The notes under the pieces were generated by a model. The model made no database searches and was not told where the DNA came from. It saw nothing but the letters and a program-made list of their open reading frames with translations. A stretch of DNA of 35,302 nt from a virus: the IMG/VR virus record IMGVR_UViG_3300021960_000252, positions 1-35,302 of that record; one strand, 5' to 3'. Shown here in pieces: positions 6,218-14,356 of the stretch. The position numbers and the translations under genes were made by a program. Positions within the stretch are counted from its first letter, which is position 1; every line of letters begins with the position of its first letter.

Positions 6218-7024
6218 TCATCCTCCTTGTATAAAGTGCGTGTGGTGCAAGGAATAGAAATGGTTTTCTTCAGAAGATCTCCAAATAGCATAAGAAGTGT
6301 CTCTATCTTTTTTCTTGTTGTCTCGAACAATTGCTTGACACTTTGGAATAACTTCGGGATCATTATCCAAATCCTCTTCCTCTATATTAATAATATAACA
6401 TGTTTCTGTCACGTTGTCAAGTGAAAAAAGCAACTTTTCTTCTTCACCAAGTTGACCAATGCCAATTGTCGAGATTCTAGAAATTATTTTTTTTTCGTGC
6501 AACTTTCCAAAATCAGGTTGGGTGTGTTTGCAATACATTAGATTTTGAATTGTCGAATAAATAAAATAATTTACCTTTGAAAAGTATTTCAAAGCTGTTC
6601 CTGTTCCAGCGATATCCATTATTTTTTTATTGTCTAATATAATAAGGTTCTCGTACATACCAGAGCGGGCGTATTCTTGCAAGACCCCAAAGTGAACCTT
6701 GTGTCTTAGTTTTTCTTCTCGAGAACAAAACTCAAGATCAGGGACAATATAATAAACGCTTGTTCTAAAGCCCTTGAGAGCCTCAAGAACGCGTAGAGAA
6801 GCTCCGGCAATCTTACCAGACCCACAAAGAAACAAAGAGGCCTCATCGTGCGATTTGAGCCCCTTCTGCGTGAATTTAAAGTCAATCTCATCATATTCTT
6901 CAACGCTTTCTTTTTTTGGTATGCCATTGTCTTCGTCGAGAACAATAATCTTGTAATTTTTTGTGTGAGGTTTGAATAACTCAACAATATTCTTTCCGGC
7001 TTCGCCGAGACCGATCATTAACAT
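6218..7024 (-). CDS. Divergent FtsZ/tubulin-like protein (candidate)
   Basis: This 268-aa protein is not an ordinary FtsZ but follows its layout. MLMIGLGEAGKNIVELF, then YKIIVLDEDNG (1-34), resembles the FtsZ Rossmann start (GVGGGGNNAVNRM, then FIAVNTD). FLCGSGKIAGASLRVLEALK (65-84) lies where FtsZ has the GGGTGTG phosphate loop and keeps GxGxxxGA. VYYIVPDLEF and then LIILDNKKIMDIAGTGTAL (127-145) closely resemble the FtsZ segment LIVIPNDRLLEV...TPLLEAF. PDFGKL (170-175) lies where FtsZ has the NxDFADV T7 loop, followed by ISTIGIGQLG, like MGTG. Tubulins of large phages centre the phage nucleus; a cytoskeletal or cell-division-interfering role here is inference. The ATG has a GGAGG site, overlaps the upstream gene by 7 nt, and an internal promoter lies near the 3' end. 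Confidence 0.6.
   Translation of the reverse strand: MLMIGLGEAGKNIVELFKPHTKNYKIIVLDEDNGIPKKESVEEYDEIDFKFTQKGLKSHDEASLFLCGSGKIAGASLRVLEALKGFRTSVYYIVPDLEFCSREEKLRHKVHFGVLQEYARSGMYENLIILDNKKIMDIAGTGTALKYFSKVNYFIYSTIQNLMYCKHTQPDFGKLHEKKIISRISTIGIGQLGEEEKLLFSLDNVTETCYIINIEEEDLDNDPEVIPKCQAIVRDNKKKDRDTSYAIWRSSEENHFYSLHHTHFIQGG
6392..6420 (-). promoter_or_regulatory. sigma70-type promoter inside the FtsZ-like gene
   Basis: Minus strand: TTGACA (6420-6415), 17 nt, TATATT (6397-6392), with TG one base before the -10. It lies within the coding region of the 268-aa gene and would boost the 59-aa, 60-aa and 164-aa genes downstream. Confidence 0.8.
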
Positions 7025-7227
7025 TTTTCCTCCAATAATGACATGTAACTCTGTGGTATGTTGTACTCCTTAAAATCTTTGAGAAGAAGTACGATGCAAC
7101 AATTATACAATCGCGATTGTCCTCTTATCTTCTTTTTAATAATTCCAATATCACCGTTTGAATAACCAAAAACATTTTCATATTCAAACGGTGATTTATT
7201 TAGAACCACTAGGTCTCCAACCTTCAT
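7018..7227 (-). CDS. Small SH3/KOW-like protein, paralog 3 of 3
   Basis: This 69-aa protein has the pattern shared by three adjacent genes: a start M-x-x-GDLV, a Tyr/Gly segment, GDIGIIKKK, a beta hairpin and a C-terminal Pro/Tyr-rich end. It begins MKVGDLVVLNKSPFEY and contains FGYSNGDIGIIKK. This looks like a small SH3/KOW beta barrel. No function is recognised. The ATG follows AGGAGAAGAAG; the gene overlaps its upstream paralog by 32 nt and the FtsZ-like gene by 7 nt. Confidence 0.7.
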   Translation of the reverse strand: MKVGDLVVLNKSPFEYENVFGYSNGDIGIIKKKIRGQSRLYNCCIVLLLKDFKEYNIPQSYMSLLEEKC

Positions 7228-7432
7228 CTTCTTCTCCTAATCTTGATAAATACTCTAGCGGAATTGTCTCCGTCTGTTCATTTCTAAATAGTTTTACTCT
7301 TGCGAGTGGGTTTCCAAATCCGATAGTAACTTTAAGCACTAGACCAATATCGCCTGTCTGATAGGTTTGCCATTTCCACTTCAAATAAGGAAATGTAACT
7401 ATCACGAGATCTCCGGCTTTAATTTGATCCAC
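7196..7432 (-). CDS. Small SH3/KOW-like protein, paralog 2 of 3
   Basis: This 78-aa protein shows AGDLVIVTFPYLKW, then YQTGDIGLVLKV, aligning with its two neighbours. The start codon is GTG at 7432 with an AAGGTGAT sequence just upstream; no ATG fits the paralog alignment. The C-terminus adds an acidic/Trp tail (EEDEGWRPSGSK) not present in the other two. It overlaps the upstream paralog by 14 nt. Confidence 0.7.
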   Translation of the reverse strand: MDQIKAGDLVIVTFPYLKWKWQTYQTGDIGLVLKVTIGFGNPLARVKLFRNEQTETIPLEYLSRLGEEDEGWRPSGSK

Positions 7433-7610
7433 TGATCACCTTTATCTCTTCGGCCCAAAAAGGTGCATAATCTTTTCGAGATCCAAGCATTGTCCAATAA
7501 ATTGTTGTTTCTTTTGTAACTTGGTCTATTTTGACGATTATGCCAATCTCTCCATTCTCATAGCCAGTTGACTTACTATTGACAACCTCAATTAGATCTC
7601 CAACTACCAT
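7419..7610 (-). CDS. Small SH3/KOW-like protein, paralog 1 of 3
   Basis: The start is placed at the ATG at 7610, giving 63 aa (MVVGDLIEVVN...), because this aligns with MKVGDLVVLN of the neighbour and lies one base after the stop of the preceding gene, suggesting reinitiation. An in-frame ATG at 7631 would add seven residues but has no ribosome site. Shared features are GDLIEVV, then YENGEIGIIVKI and the C-terminal half PFWAEEIKV. The function is unknown. Confidence 0.65.
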   Translation of the reverse strand: MVVGDLIEVVNSKSTGYENGEIGIIVKIDQVTKETTIYWTMLGSRKDYAPFWAEEIKVISGSN

Positions 7611-7611
7611 G

Positions 7612-7980
7612 TTAGTCAATTGGTTCACCATTTTTTATACAAACAGACATCACATCTCTAGTAACATCTCCATTTTTTTTATAAAATTCCCACAATAAGT
7701 TATTGTGTGTCTCATCATAGCAAACAAAAGAGTTTTCATGTTCTCTCCAACAATTCATGCCGTCTTGAGTAAACTTTTGTTGTATATTTCTTATATCTCT
7801 GTTGACCTCAAACGAATTGTTATGAATTATAAATTGAACCTTTTCTCGAGAATAAAAGGTGGAGACATATTTTGTGTCATACCTTTGGGCTCTTTCATTC
7901 CATAATTGCTTTTCATGTCGACATACTTCATACACATCCGATGCTATTGCTGTTGCTATAAAGAATAATAAATTTACCAT
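7612..7980 (-). CDS. Small exported protein, unknown function
   Basis: The start is placed at the ATG at 7980 (MVNLLFFIATAIASDVYEVC), preceded by GAAGGAG, giving 122 aa. The first 14 residues form a short signal peptide with a likely cut after AIAS. The mature protein has Cys at about 20, 77, 87 and 114, fitting disulfides in the periplasm, and an aromatic/charged composition. No family is recognised. The start overlaps the polymerase stop (ATGGTAA), so translation is coupled to it. It is one of three predicted exported products in the left part. Confidence 0.7.
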   Translation of the reverse strand: MVNLLFFIATAIASDVYEVCRHEKQLWNERAQRYDTKYVSTFYSREKVQFIIHNNSFEVNRDIRNIQQKFTQDGMNCWREHENSFVCYDETHNNLLWEFYKKNGDVTRDVMSVCIKNGEPID

Positions 7981-9161
7981 GTGAACTCCTTCATTTTTCC
8001 TAAATTTTTTCCTAATGAACAATTAACTTTAAATTGTCCTAATCTTGTATCTCCGAACATTTCTTTAAGGTCCGGAATCAATCTTCTATCGTCTTTGTGT
8101 AGATCGATGACAATGCTGTCATGAACAACAAAAGCAACATGGGATCTCGATGCCCTAAGAAAGTTAGAAATTTTGCAAAACCTGTCAAGGGTGTTGTCTG
8201 ACGAAGTTGATTGTAATAGGTAGTTGAGGGCTTTGCGAACGGGAGCAGCAATTGACCTTCCAAATGGTGTTTCAACTTTACCTTCTTTATAAAATTTTTC
8301 GAGAAGCACTTCTCTGTCGTAATAATCTGATTGGATAGCTTGGGATTCTTGGTTATAGAGCCAAGCGAATATTTTTGTTTTGGCAGTGTCTCGATCAATT
8401 TCTTTATCGAAGACGTTTTTAATGTTCCACTCATGAATGTCCTCCTCTGGTTGCTCATGTCCTTGTAGTGCTAGCATTGTTCGAATTTCGGCTGCATTGA
8501 AGTCCAATTCAAGGAATGCATCGTTATTTGGTCTTACGTGAACTTTAAGTTCTTTTTTTAGATTGAGAATCGGAAAAGAATTTCTTTTTGTTGTCAATCT
8601 GCCGGTTACCGTACCGAAAATGTCATAGTCAACATATGGAGTTGTTTCTCCAAATGCATCATAAAGATGCTTTGCCTTCTGGTCTTCCGCTGAGATACAA
8701 TAAAGAGCAAAAGAGTTGAGATTTACTGGATGTCTTCTTAGCTCCTTTACAGCGGCTTGGGCTCTTTTTAATAAATTATAATGTTGTGGTTTCTCGACAT
8801 TCTCAAACACCCACTTTGTGATTTCATTTTTGGTATCGAAGTAGTGTTGTAAGTGTTTTTGTGGTACAAGGTCGTAAAAACATACATCTTCTAAGTTTAT
8901 TTGAGCGGTGCTAAAACCCTTGAAATGCGCCTTCAGCAGATTCTTTGCCGTTCCCCAACGTTCCCTAAGGAATTCGGGGCAAACCTCGTCAATCGACCTT
9001 CCAGACACCAGCAAATGCGCATAATCGATGTCTCTGCCGAACAGGTGGTCGGAATACGACCAAGTTTTTGTGATTCCCTCCGGAATTTTGTCTCGAATGA
9101 ATGTGCCGTCAATATAAGTTCCGGCGCAGTCAAGCTTGTTGTCCATTAACTGGAATATCAT
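7974..9161 (-). CDS. Minimal family A DNA polymerase
   Basis: This 395-aa protein holds the polymerase part of a Pol I-type enzyme and no exonuclease domain. GTVTGRLTTKRNSFPILNL (about 183-201) matches Pol I TGRLSSxxPNLQNIP. FLELDFNAAEIR (about 216-227) is motif A, with Asp220 as the metal ligand and DFNAAEIR in place of DYSQIELR. RDTAKTKIFAWLYN (about 257-270) is the O helix, with all four of R257, K261, F265 and Y269 in register. VVHDS (345-349) is motif C with the catalytic Asp348, but the Glu after it in Pol I is Ser. The 180 residues before TGRL replace the thumb and exonuclease regions. Rhodothermus phage RM378 is a known T4-like phage with a polymerase split from its exonuclease. It has a good GGAGGACAA site and a promoter at 9311-9339. 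Confidence 0.9.
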   Translation of the reverse strand: MIFQLMDNKLDCAGTYIDGTFIRDKIPEGITKTWSYSDHLFGRDIDYAHLLVSGRSIDEVCPEFLRERWGTAKNLLKAHFKGFSTAQINLEDVCFYDLVPQKHLQHYFDTKNEITKWVFENVEKPQHYNLLKRAQAAVKELRRHPVNLNSFALYCISAEDQKAKHLYDAFGETTPYVDYDIFGTVTGRLTTKRNSFPILNLKKELKVHVRPNNDAFLELDFNAAEIRTMLALQGHEQPEEDIHEWNIKNVFDKEIDRDTAKTKIFAWLYNQESQAIQSDYYDREVLLEKFYKEGKVETPFGRSIAAPVRKALNYLLQSTSSDNTLDRFCKISNFLRASRSHVAFVVHDSIVIDLHKDDRRLIPDLKEMFGDTRLGQFKVNCSLGKNLGKMKEFTW

Positions 9162-9169
9162 TTGTCCTC

Positions 9170-10420
9170 CTAATAAGACGAACCACGCCCTCCCATCGAA
9201 CTGCCTCCCTGCTGTCTCTGAGATTCTGTTATCGTCTTTCCTTCAAGTTTTGCTTTAAGATCATGAAATCCATTATAGTGATTCCATACTTGATCTCGAA
9301 ACATATTATTAATATAACCGAAAGCTGAGGGTTTGTCAAGTTTTTTATAAAAATATTTTGCTTTTTTATAAATGTTTTCGAGAGTCTGGGGCCTGTAGAC
9401 GTTATTTTCTTCTGTGTTTCTTATCATGATGTAATACCACAACTCATTTAAGTCATCATAGGGTCTGTGATCTAATGGAATTGTCTGAAGTCTGATGTAT
9501 TCTGACACAGTCTTTCCGCATTTTACCGAGACAACTTTAATAAGAGGGTTTTTCAAAACATATTTATTATAATTTATATTAATATTATTATATAACAAAT
9601 TATTATCTAATGTATATGTTTTTATATATCTTTGATTAAATATAGAATCAAGATTATATAAACCATAAGAATTCCTTATAGAAGAACCAGCAGGAGACGC
9701 TAAATCATATAACAAGACGTTGGGATTATTATGAACAATGCTAAAGCTCATGTTCAATGCAAGATTCTTTACATAATCAAAGCAAGGATGGCTTATTATC
9801 TCATCATATTTTTGTTGATCAACATCGTATGGAATATCAGCATAAGAGAAAGCTAAACCAGAGTCAAGCATACTTGAAGCAATAGATGTGTTCCATTTTG
9901 TCATGGTTAAAGGAATATTTTGTAAATTATTTAAAAAAAGATTAAAAAAGTTCTTGACATAGTCTTCATAGGATGCTATACTGGTTATACCAAGAACATT
10001 TGGTATGTGTGTTTCGTTGTAAAATTGGAAGATACCTTGAAGGTATCTTCCATACTTTAATTTAGGATTAGAATATGAAGATACCATTTGAAGATTACCA
10101 AAAGAAGAGCCTTCGTTGCTTACGATACCTCTCTCCAAGGCTGTGCGGAAGTTCAACCGCATAAGAGAATAAGAATCAGCTACAAAGTCAAACACACGAC
10201 CGGAATCTGTTGAAACCAAGAAACTTTCGTTTGGAATAATTGAATTGTTTTGATTGTCGATAAGTCCATAATGAAGTCTCTCGGCAAAATGGAGATCCTT
10301 CATCATGTTTTCTCCGAGACCATTGTTTTCTGGGTAAGCTTCGGTCTTAAACTTTGCTCGGTAGTGCACTTGATTTCTTAAGAAATTTATGCTATTTGAT
10401 GCGTCATATTTCTCAGACAT
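9170..10420 (-). CDS. Predicted structural protein, unknown role
   Basis: This 416-aa protein is not recognised. It starts MSEKYDASNSINFLRNQVHY, is rich in Asn and Tyr with a mixed helix/strand look, contains a long aliphatic/Asn segment (LDNNLLYNNININYNKYVL) and ends in a Gly/Ser/Gln-rich tail (QRQQGGSSMGGRGSSY). It follows the 1195-aa baseplate-like gene by about 21 nt and is the last gene of the virion module, so a baseplate or tail role is likely. The ATG has a strong GGGGGA site. The polymerase promoter lies inside its 3' end. Confidence 0.65.
   Translation of the reverse strand: MSEKYDASNSINFLRNQVHYRAKFKTEAYPENNGLGENMMKDLHFAERLHYGLIDNQNNSIIPNESFLVSTDSGRVFDFVADSYSLMRLNFRTALERGIVSNEGSSFGNLQMVSSYSNPKLKYGRYLQGIFQFYNETHIPNVLGITSIASYEDYVKNFFNLFLNNLQNIPLTMTKWNTSIASSMLDSGLAFSYADIPYDVDQQKYDEIISHPCFDYVKNLALNMSFSIVHNNPNVLLYDLASPAGSSIRNSYGLYNLDSIFNQRYIKTYTLDNNLLYNNININYNKYVLKNPLIKVVSVKCGKTVSEYIRLQTIPLDHRPYDDLNELWYYIMIRNTEENNVYRPQTLENIYKKAKYFYKKLDKPSAFGYINNMFRDQVWNHYNGFHDLKAKLEGKTITESQRQQGGSSMGGRGSSY
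9311..9339 (-). promoter_or_regulatory. sigma70-type promoter of the polymerase operon
   Basis: Minus strand: TTGACA (9339-9334), 17 nt, TATATT (9316-9311). It lacks the TG before the -10 seen in the other four. It lies within the 3' coding end of the 416-aa structural gene, so the early module starts inside the last late gene. Confidence 0.8.
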
Positions 10421-10441
10421 TTAATTTCCCCCTTTTTACTC

Positions 10442-13400
10442 TTAATTCCTAGTGAATCTAATATCATATACAATACTGTCATCGTCTTTTTTAGTCAATG
10501 TCCATATCTCGTCAGCGTAGTCCATTTCTTTGAATGTAAGTTTATACAATGCTCTATCAGCTGGATTTCTAACTTCTGACTCATCATCTGTATCTAATCC
10601 TTTAAGCTTGCTTTTGGCAAAAGCTTCCAAAGAAGGAGGTATAGAAGTTGGGTCACTGCTTCCTCCTTCGTCAAGTGGGACTTCGCTTACTCTACCTATT
10701 GGCGGTAAAGTTACGGAATTTACTGACATAACATTAGATTCAGTTCTAATATATGTAAAGTCTATTGCGTCAACTTTCAATCTATCTTCACTAACTCTTA
10801 GAGAATTGACGGCATTGTTGAACGCTATTTCACAATTTTTTGGCTCGTTTGCAAACGGATTTGCATTTTCTGTTCCACCAACTATAGGAATCCTCGAGTC
10901 TGTTCCGATAAACCTAGTCTCTACCTTTATTGAGTGTTCTGATTCTGATTGGGTTGGTGTTAGTGTGTAACTTACTTTAGTTACAATAAAGTATCCACCA
11001 AGACCTAAAATATTTGGATCTGTGCCATTTGTATGTGGATCTGCTCTTCCAAGCTTGGGTTTCCGAGTTCCATCTGCGACTTCCAACTCTGTCCACGCAT
11101 CTGAGCTTTCAGTGATTGTGGTAGACGCAAAATCAGATATGATAAAGTTTATTATATTTCCAGGGTAAAAGAAAGTATTCATTCTTTTATTTTTAATTTC
11201 AAAAGTTAGATTATAAACATTTGACAATAAAGCCAGTCTTCCAAAAGAGTTATTAAAATATCTTGCTTCGCGAAGATATGAATTTGATTCAACTTTTGAA
11301 AAAGAAACATTAGCACAATAGTTGATAGTAGTAGATTTGTATCCATCAAACAAAGATGGGACATATTCGCTATTTTTAAACTGAGAATCTGAATTTCCTC
11401 CTATTTTTTGTCTAAAGAAGGAAGGAAATTGCTGATATATAATGCAGTAATTGTGAGAACTTCCTGGTTTCGCGGAAATATCTCTTTTCATTATAGCCAG
11501 TCTATCGGTTGGTGGTCCGGCAATTTTCCCGAAGGGCTTTTCCGGATCAAGCCAATGCTCTTTTACCTCTCCTTCATTGTATTGTTTCCAGTATTCCGAC
11601 GTATCAGACCATTTGTATTCGGAAGTGTAAAACCATGAATAAGAATTATCACTTAGAAATGTGCTTCTTAGTTGCGGTGGTGCTTCATCAATTTGTAACA
11701 AGGAAAAACAATTATCATAAAGAACATCATTTACCAATCTCTCAATCAAGTCTTTTATAAAAGGTCCAATTGCATAACTTTGAATTCCTTTCTTTACAAT
11801 TGTATCGTTGTACCAACTAGCAAAAAATGCAAGATCTATGGGTATTTGAAGTGGATTAATTACAAGAGTTTGTGTAGCATCTTTGGGATCTGGTACTTCT
11901 ATGCAGCCTACGATGAATCTTAAATTTAAATCTTGAGTATGAGTGTGATGAGTTGCGGTGTTGTCTTGATACAAACAATCAAGCAATATTTCCATTAAGT
12001 CTCCGAGGAAGAATAGGTGTAGCATGGTGTCTAAAGTATCATCTTTATCCCCACTACCTGAAAAAGCTAAGCCGCTTCGTAATCGTCCCATAGCAGAATT
12101 GCGTGCCATTTCTCGACGATTCGCCGAGCTGGGAATTGTTCCCACGCCATCGGCATCATATAAATCATTGAGTTCTTCTTTTTCATTTCTAGTTGTTTCT
12201 TCGGGAGTCAGTGGTTGATAGTTTACAGGCGTTGCCGATATATTAACATAGTTGCCCAACGATATATCTAAGTTATTTCCATATGTTCCCGATTTATATA
12301 GTCCTTGATTGATCGTGTAAGAATAAAGCAATCCTTCATCATGTAATCTCCGCTTCAACCCTCCATTTCTATGGAATGCTTCCGTTTCAATTCTATGTTC
12401 TTCCTCTTGAACTTTTTGAAGCTGTCTAATAAGTTTATCTGAGCATCCGCTTTTTGCTTGATTTTTAATCAGATTTGTTCTTCTTATTCTGTTTTGTATC
12501 ATAGTGATATCTGTTAGAGCATCATTGTATGGTGCATTCATTACTTCTTCAAAATATCCTCTATAGGATATTGTTAAAGTGCATGGGTTTGTCGCATCAT
12601 CGGAAGTACCAGCTGATCTTTCAATCTTGTGATCTATCATCGATAGATCTGTTATCAAAGCTACACTGGTTTGTAATGGATTAGTATTCTCAGTGCCCTC
12701 ATTGTACCAAACTTTTAATCTTATTCTAGATGCTTCTGGTACATATGATGTTGCTTGATAAGCCATAGTTCCATCAGATGTACGATAGGGGTTGACAATA
12801 TCAATAGTTTTGTCTTGAGAAATTGTTATCAAATCTCTTATTTTAACCATGGCTAGGCCGCCTTGCTCTAATGCATATCGTTGGTAAACTCCTAAATTTG
12901 CAGCAGTCGATTTTTGAGAAACATACTTTGCCATGGCACATGGAGTATTCAAAGAACTTATGTGGTCTAGTTGGATAGTAATATCTACTTTTACATCGTT
13001 TCTAGCAGTAGCAGGATTTGTCCCATCAAAGTTAATGGTGACATTGGTTATAGAATAACCGTGGTTTTTTGTTTTTATAGTTATTGAGTTTTCTATTTCT
13101 GTTGTTATCAGTCCTTTATCTTTTAGGTCTTTATAGACTGGATCATCATTTCCTGCCTGATCAATTTGGATATTGGTTGAGTTTTTCCAGATCTTTGCCT
13201 CGGACAAGCCGACATCATCACGATAGATCCAAGACAAATCCCACGACAAAAAATTGTTTATTGTTTCTGATTCGCTTGATAAATAAGTTCTTACGTTTTT
13301 GGGAATGATAAATTTATTCATCAACATATTAGGGTCTAATGAGGGGTTAAGATCGCCAATATCAACTGGGTAGATTCTTCCATTAAAAGCTTTGTTGAAC

Positions 13401-14029
13401 TCATCTTCCCCTTTCCGCCAGGACTTTGGATATACTCTATAAGAATAACCTTTATGCAAAAGATCTGAAAATAACGCACATTGTCTTAGAGCCCTCTGCT
13501 CTTCTATGGATGGTGTTTTTGTCTCAATACCAAGAGCAGCTGCTGTTGCATTTTTCAACGTTGATAGTTGATTGCCTGTTAAATTTTCAAGATCGTCTAC
13601 TGACGCAATTTCGTCACCTGCAGTAAGAAGTCCGGAGTTTTGATTAAAATATTCAACAAAGCCAAGAGCATCGATTAAAATTTCAAGGGAAGGTTCTATG
13701 CCATCTGATGTAATAGCTTGAACCCCTGAAACATATTCTGCAACCCAGTTGAGCGGATTACCATCAGAGTCTAGATAATTTGAATCTATATACGTGTCTA
13801 TCCCCCCAGCTTTTAAGCTTTGAATAATCTTCTCATCGTTTAGAGACGACACCCATTTTTCATAAACAATCTTTTGCTGTTTTAAACTTGCTTCTTGTCC
13901 AAACTTATCTTGCCCATATTTTGCTAAGGTATTATACAAGTCGTATTTTATTTCTTCTTCAAATTTCCTTTTAGCAGTGGTTTCATTATATGTTTTAAAT
14001 TCTTCCGCGGTGAAAGTTATTTGCGCCAT
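10442..14029 (-). CDS. Large baseplate/hub-like structural protein
   Basis: This 1195-aa protein is the largest of the window. Its N-terminal third is helical and charged; the middle contains FFLGDLMEILLDCLYQDN and VKKGIQSYAIGPFIKDLIERL. A later segment (MNTFFYPGNIINFIISDF, then GLGGYFIVTKVSYTLTP) recalls the beta-barrel hub proteins of contractile tails (gp27/gpD class). The C-terminal 100 residues look separate (YKLTFKEMDYADEIWTL). It follows the LysM/gp53-like gene with a TAATG overlap, the same neighbour order as LysM-type and hub genes in other contractile tail modules. A hub or wedge role is likely; the exact T4 counterpart is uncertain. Confidence 0.65.
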   Translation of the reverse strand: MAQITFTAEEFKTYNETTAKRKFEEEIKYDLYNTLAKYGQDKFGQEASLKQQKIVYEKWVSSLNDEKIIQSLKAGGIDTYIDSNYLDSDGNPLNWVAEYVSGVQAITSDGIEPSLEILIDALGFVEYFNQNSGLLTAGDEIASVDDLENLTGNQLSTLKNATAAALGIETKTPSIEEQRALRQCALFSDLLHKGYSYRVYPKSWRKGEDEFNKAFNGRIYPVDIGDLNPSLDPNMLMNKFIIPKNVRTYLSSESETINNFLSWDLSWIYRDDVGLSEAKIWKNSTNIQIDQAGNDDPVYKDLKDKGLITTEIENSITIKTKNHGYSITNVTINFDGTNPATARNDVKVDITIQLDHISSLNTPCAMAKYVSQKSTAANLGVYQRYALEQGGLAMVKIRDLITISQDKTIDIVNPYRTSDGTMAYQATSYVPEASRIRLKVWYNEGTENTNPLQTSVALITDLSMIDHKIERSAGTSDDATNPCTLTISYRGYFEEVMNAPYNDALTDITMIQNRIRRTNLIKNQAKSGCSDKLIRQLQKVQEEEHRIETEAFHRNGGLKRRLHDEGLLYSYTINQGLYKSGTYGNNLDISLGNYVNISATPVNYQPLTPEETTRNEKEELNDLYDADGVGTIPSSANRREMARNSAMGRLRSGLAFSGSGDKDDTLDTMLHLFFLGDLMEILLDCLYQDNTATHHTHTQDLNLRFIVGCIEVPDPKDATQTLVINPLQIPIDLAFFASWYNDTIVKKGIQSYAIGPFIKDLIERLVNDVLYDNCFSLLQIDEAPPQLRSTFLSDNSYSWFYTSEYKWSDTSEYWKQYNEGEVKEHWLDPEKPFGKIAGPPTDRLAIMKRDISAKPGSSHNYCIIYQQFPSFFRQKIGGNSDSQFKNSEYVPSLFDGYKSTTINYCANVSFSKVESNSYLREARYFNNSFGRLALLSNVYNLTFEIKNKRMNTFFYPGNIINFIISDFASTTITESSDAWTELEVADGTRKPKLGRADPHTNGTDPNILGLGGYFIVTKVSYTLTPTQSESEHSIKVETRFIGTDSRIPIVGGTENANPFANEPKNCEIAFNNAVNSLRVSEDRLKVDAIDFTYIRTESNVMSVNSVTLPPIGRVSEVPLDEGGSSDPTSIPPSLEAFAKSKLKGLDTDDESEVRNPADRALYKLTFKEMDYADEIWTLTKKDDDSIVYDIRFTRN

Positions 14030-14352
14030 TACAACACCCCAGTTAATATATTAATATTATTTACGATTATAACCTTATCGCCTATGGAGTAATGTTGATC
14101 TGTTGGTTTTTTGTTTATAAAGCCAATTATATACCACAAAGAACTATTGCCATAGTATTTTTGCGAAATCCTCATTAGTGTGTCACCATGTGACCAAATA
14201 TGTTCTTCTCGTATTTCCAATTCAATATCAATAACATCTTCGAAAGACTTGGTTCTTCTAATGTTTGCGTATTTGATTCCTCTTCTGGAAAAATATTCAA
14301 CATAATGGTCAGCAAACAGGATTGTTTTTGGGTTGTCAAAATAAACTGGCAT
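14029..14352 (-). CDS. LysM-like baseplate protein (gp53-like)
   Basis: The start is placed at the ATG at 14352 (MPVYFDNPKTILF...), which has GGAGGAAG upstream, giving 107 aa; a TTG six codons further up lacks support. The C-terminal half is LysM-like: HGDTLMRISQKYYGNSSLWY, then IIGFINKKPTDQHYSIGDKVII. T4 gp53 has a similar small LysM-like domain (GNPQLYW segment) and joins wedges to the hub; P2 gpX has the same fold in another contractile tail. It overlaps the 1195-aa gene as TAATG. Confidence 0.75.
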   Translation of the reverse strand: MPVYFDNPKTILFADHYVEYFSRRGIKYANIRRTKSFEDVIDIELEIREEHIWSHGDTLMRISQKYYGNSSLWYIIGFINKKPTDQHYSIGDKVIIVNNINILTGVL

Positions 14353-14356
14353 TTTT

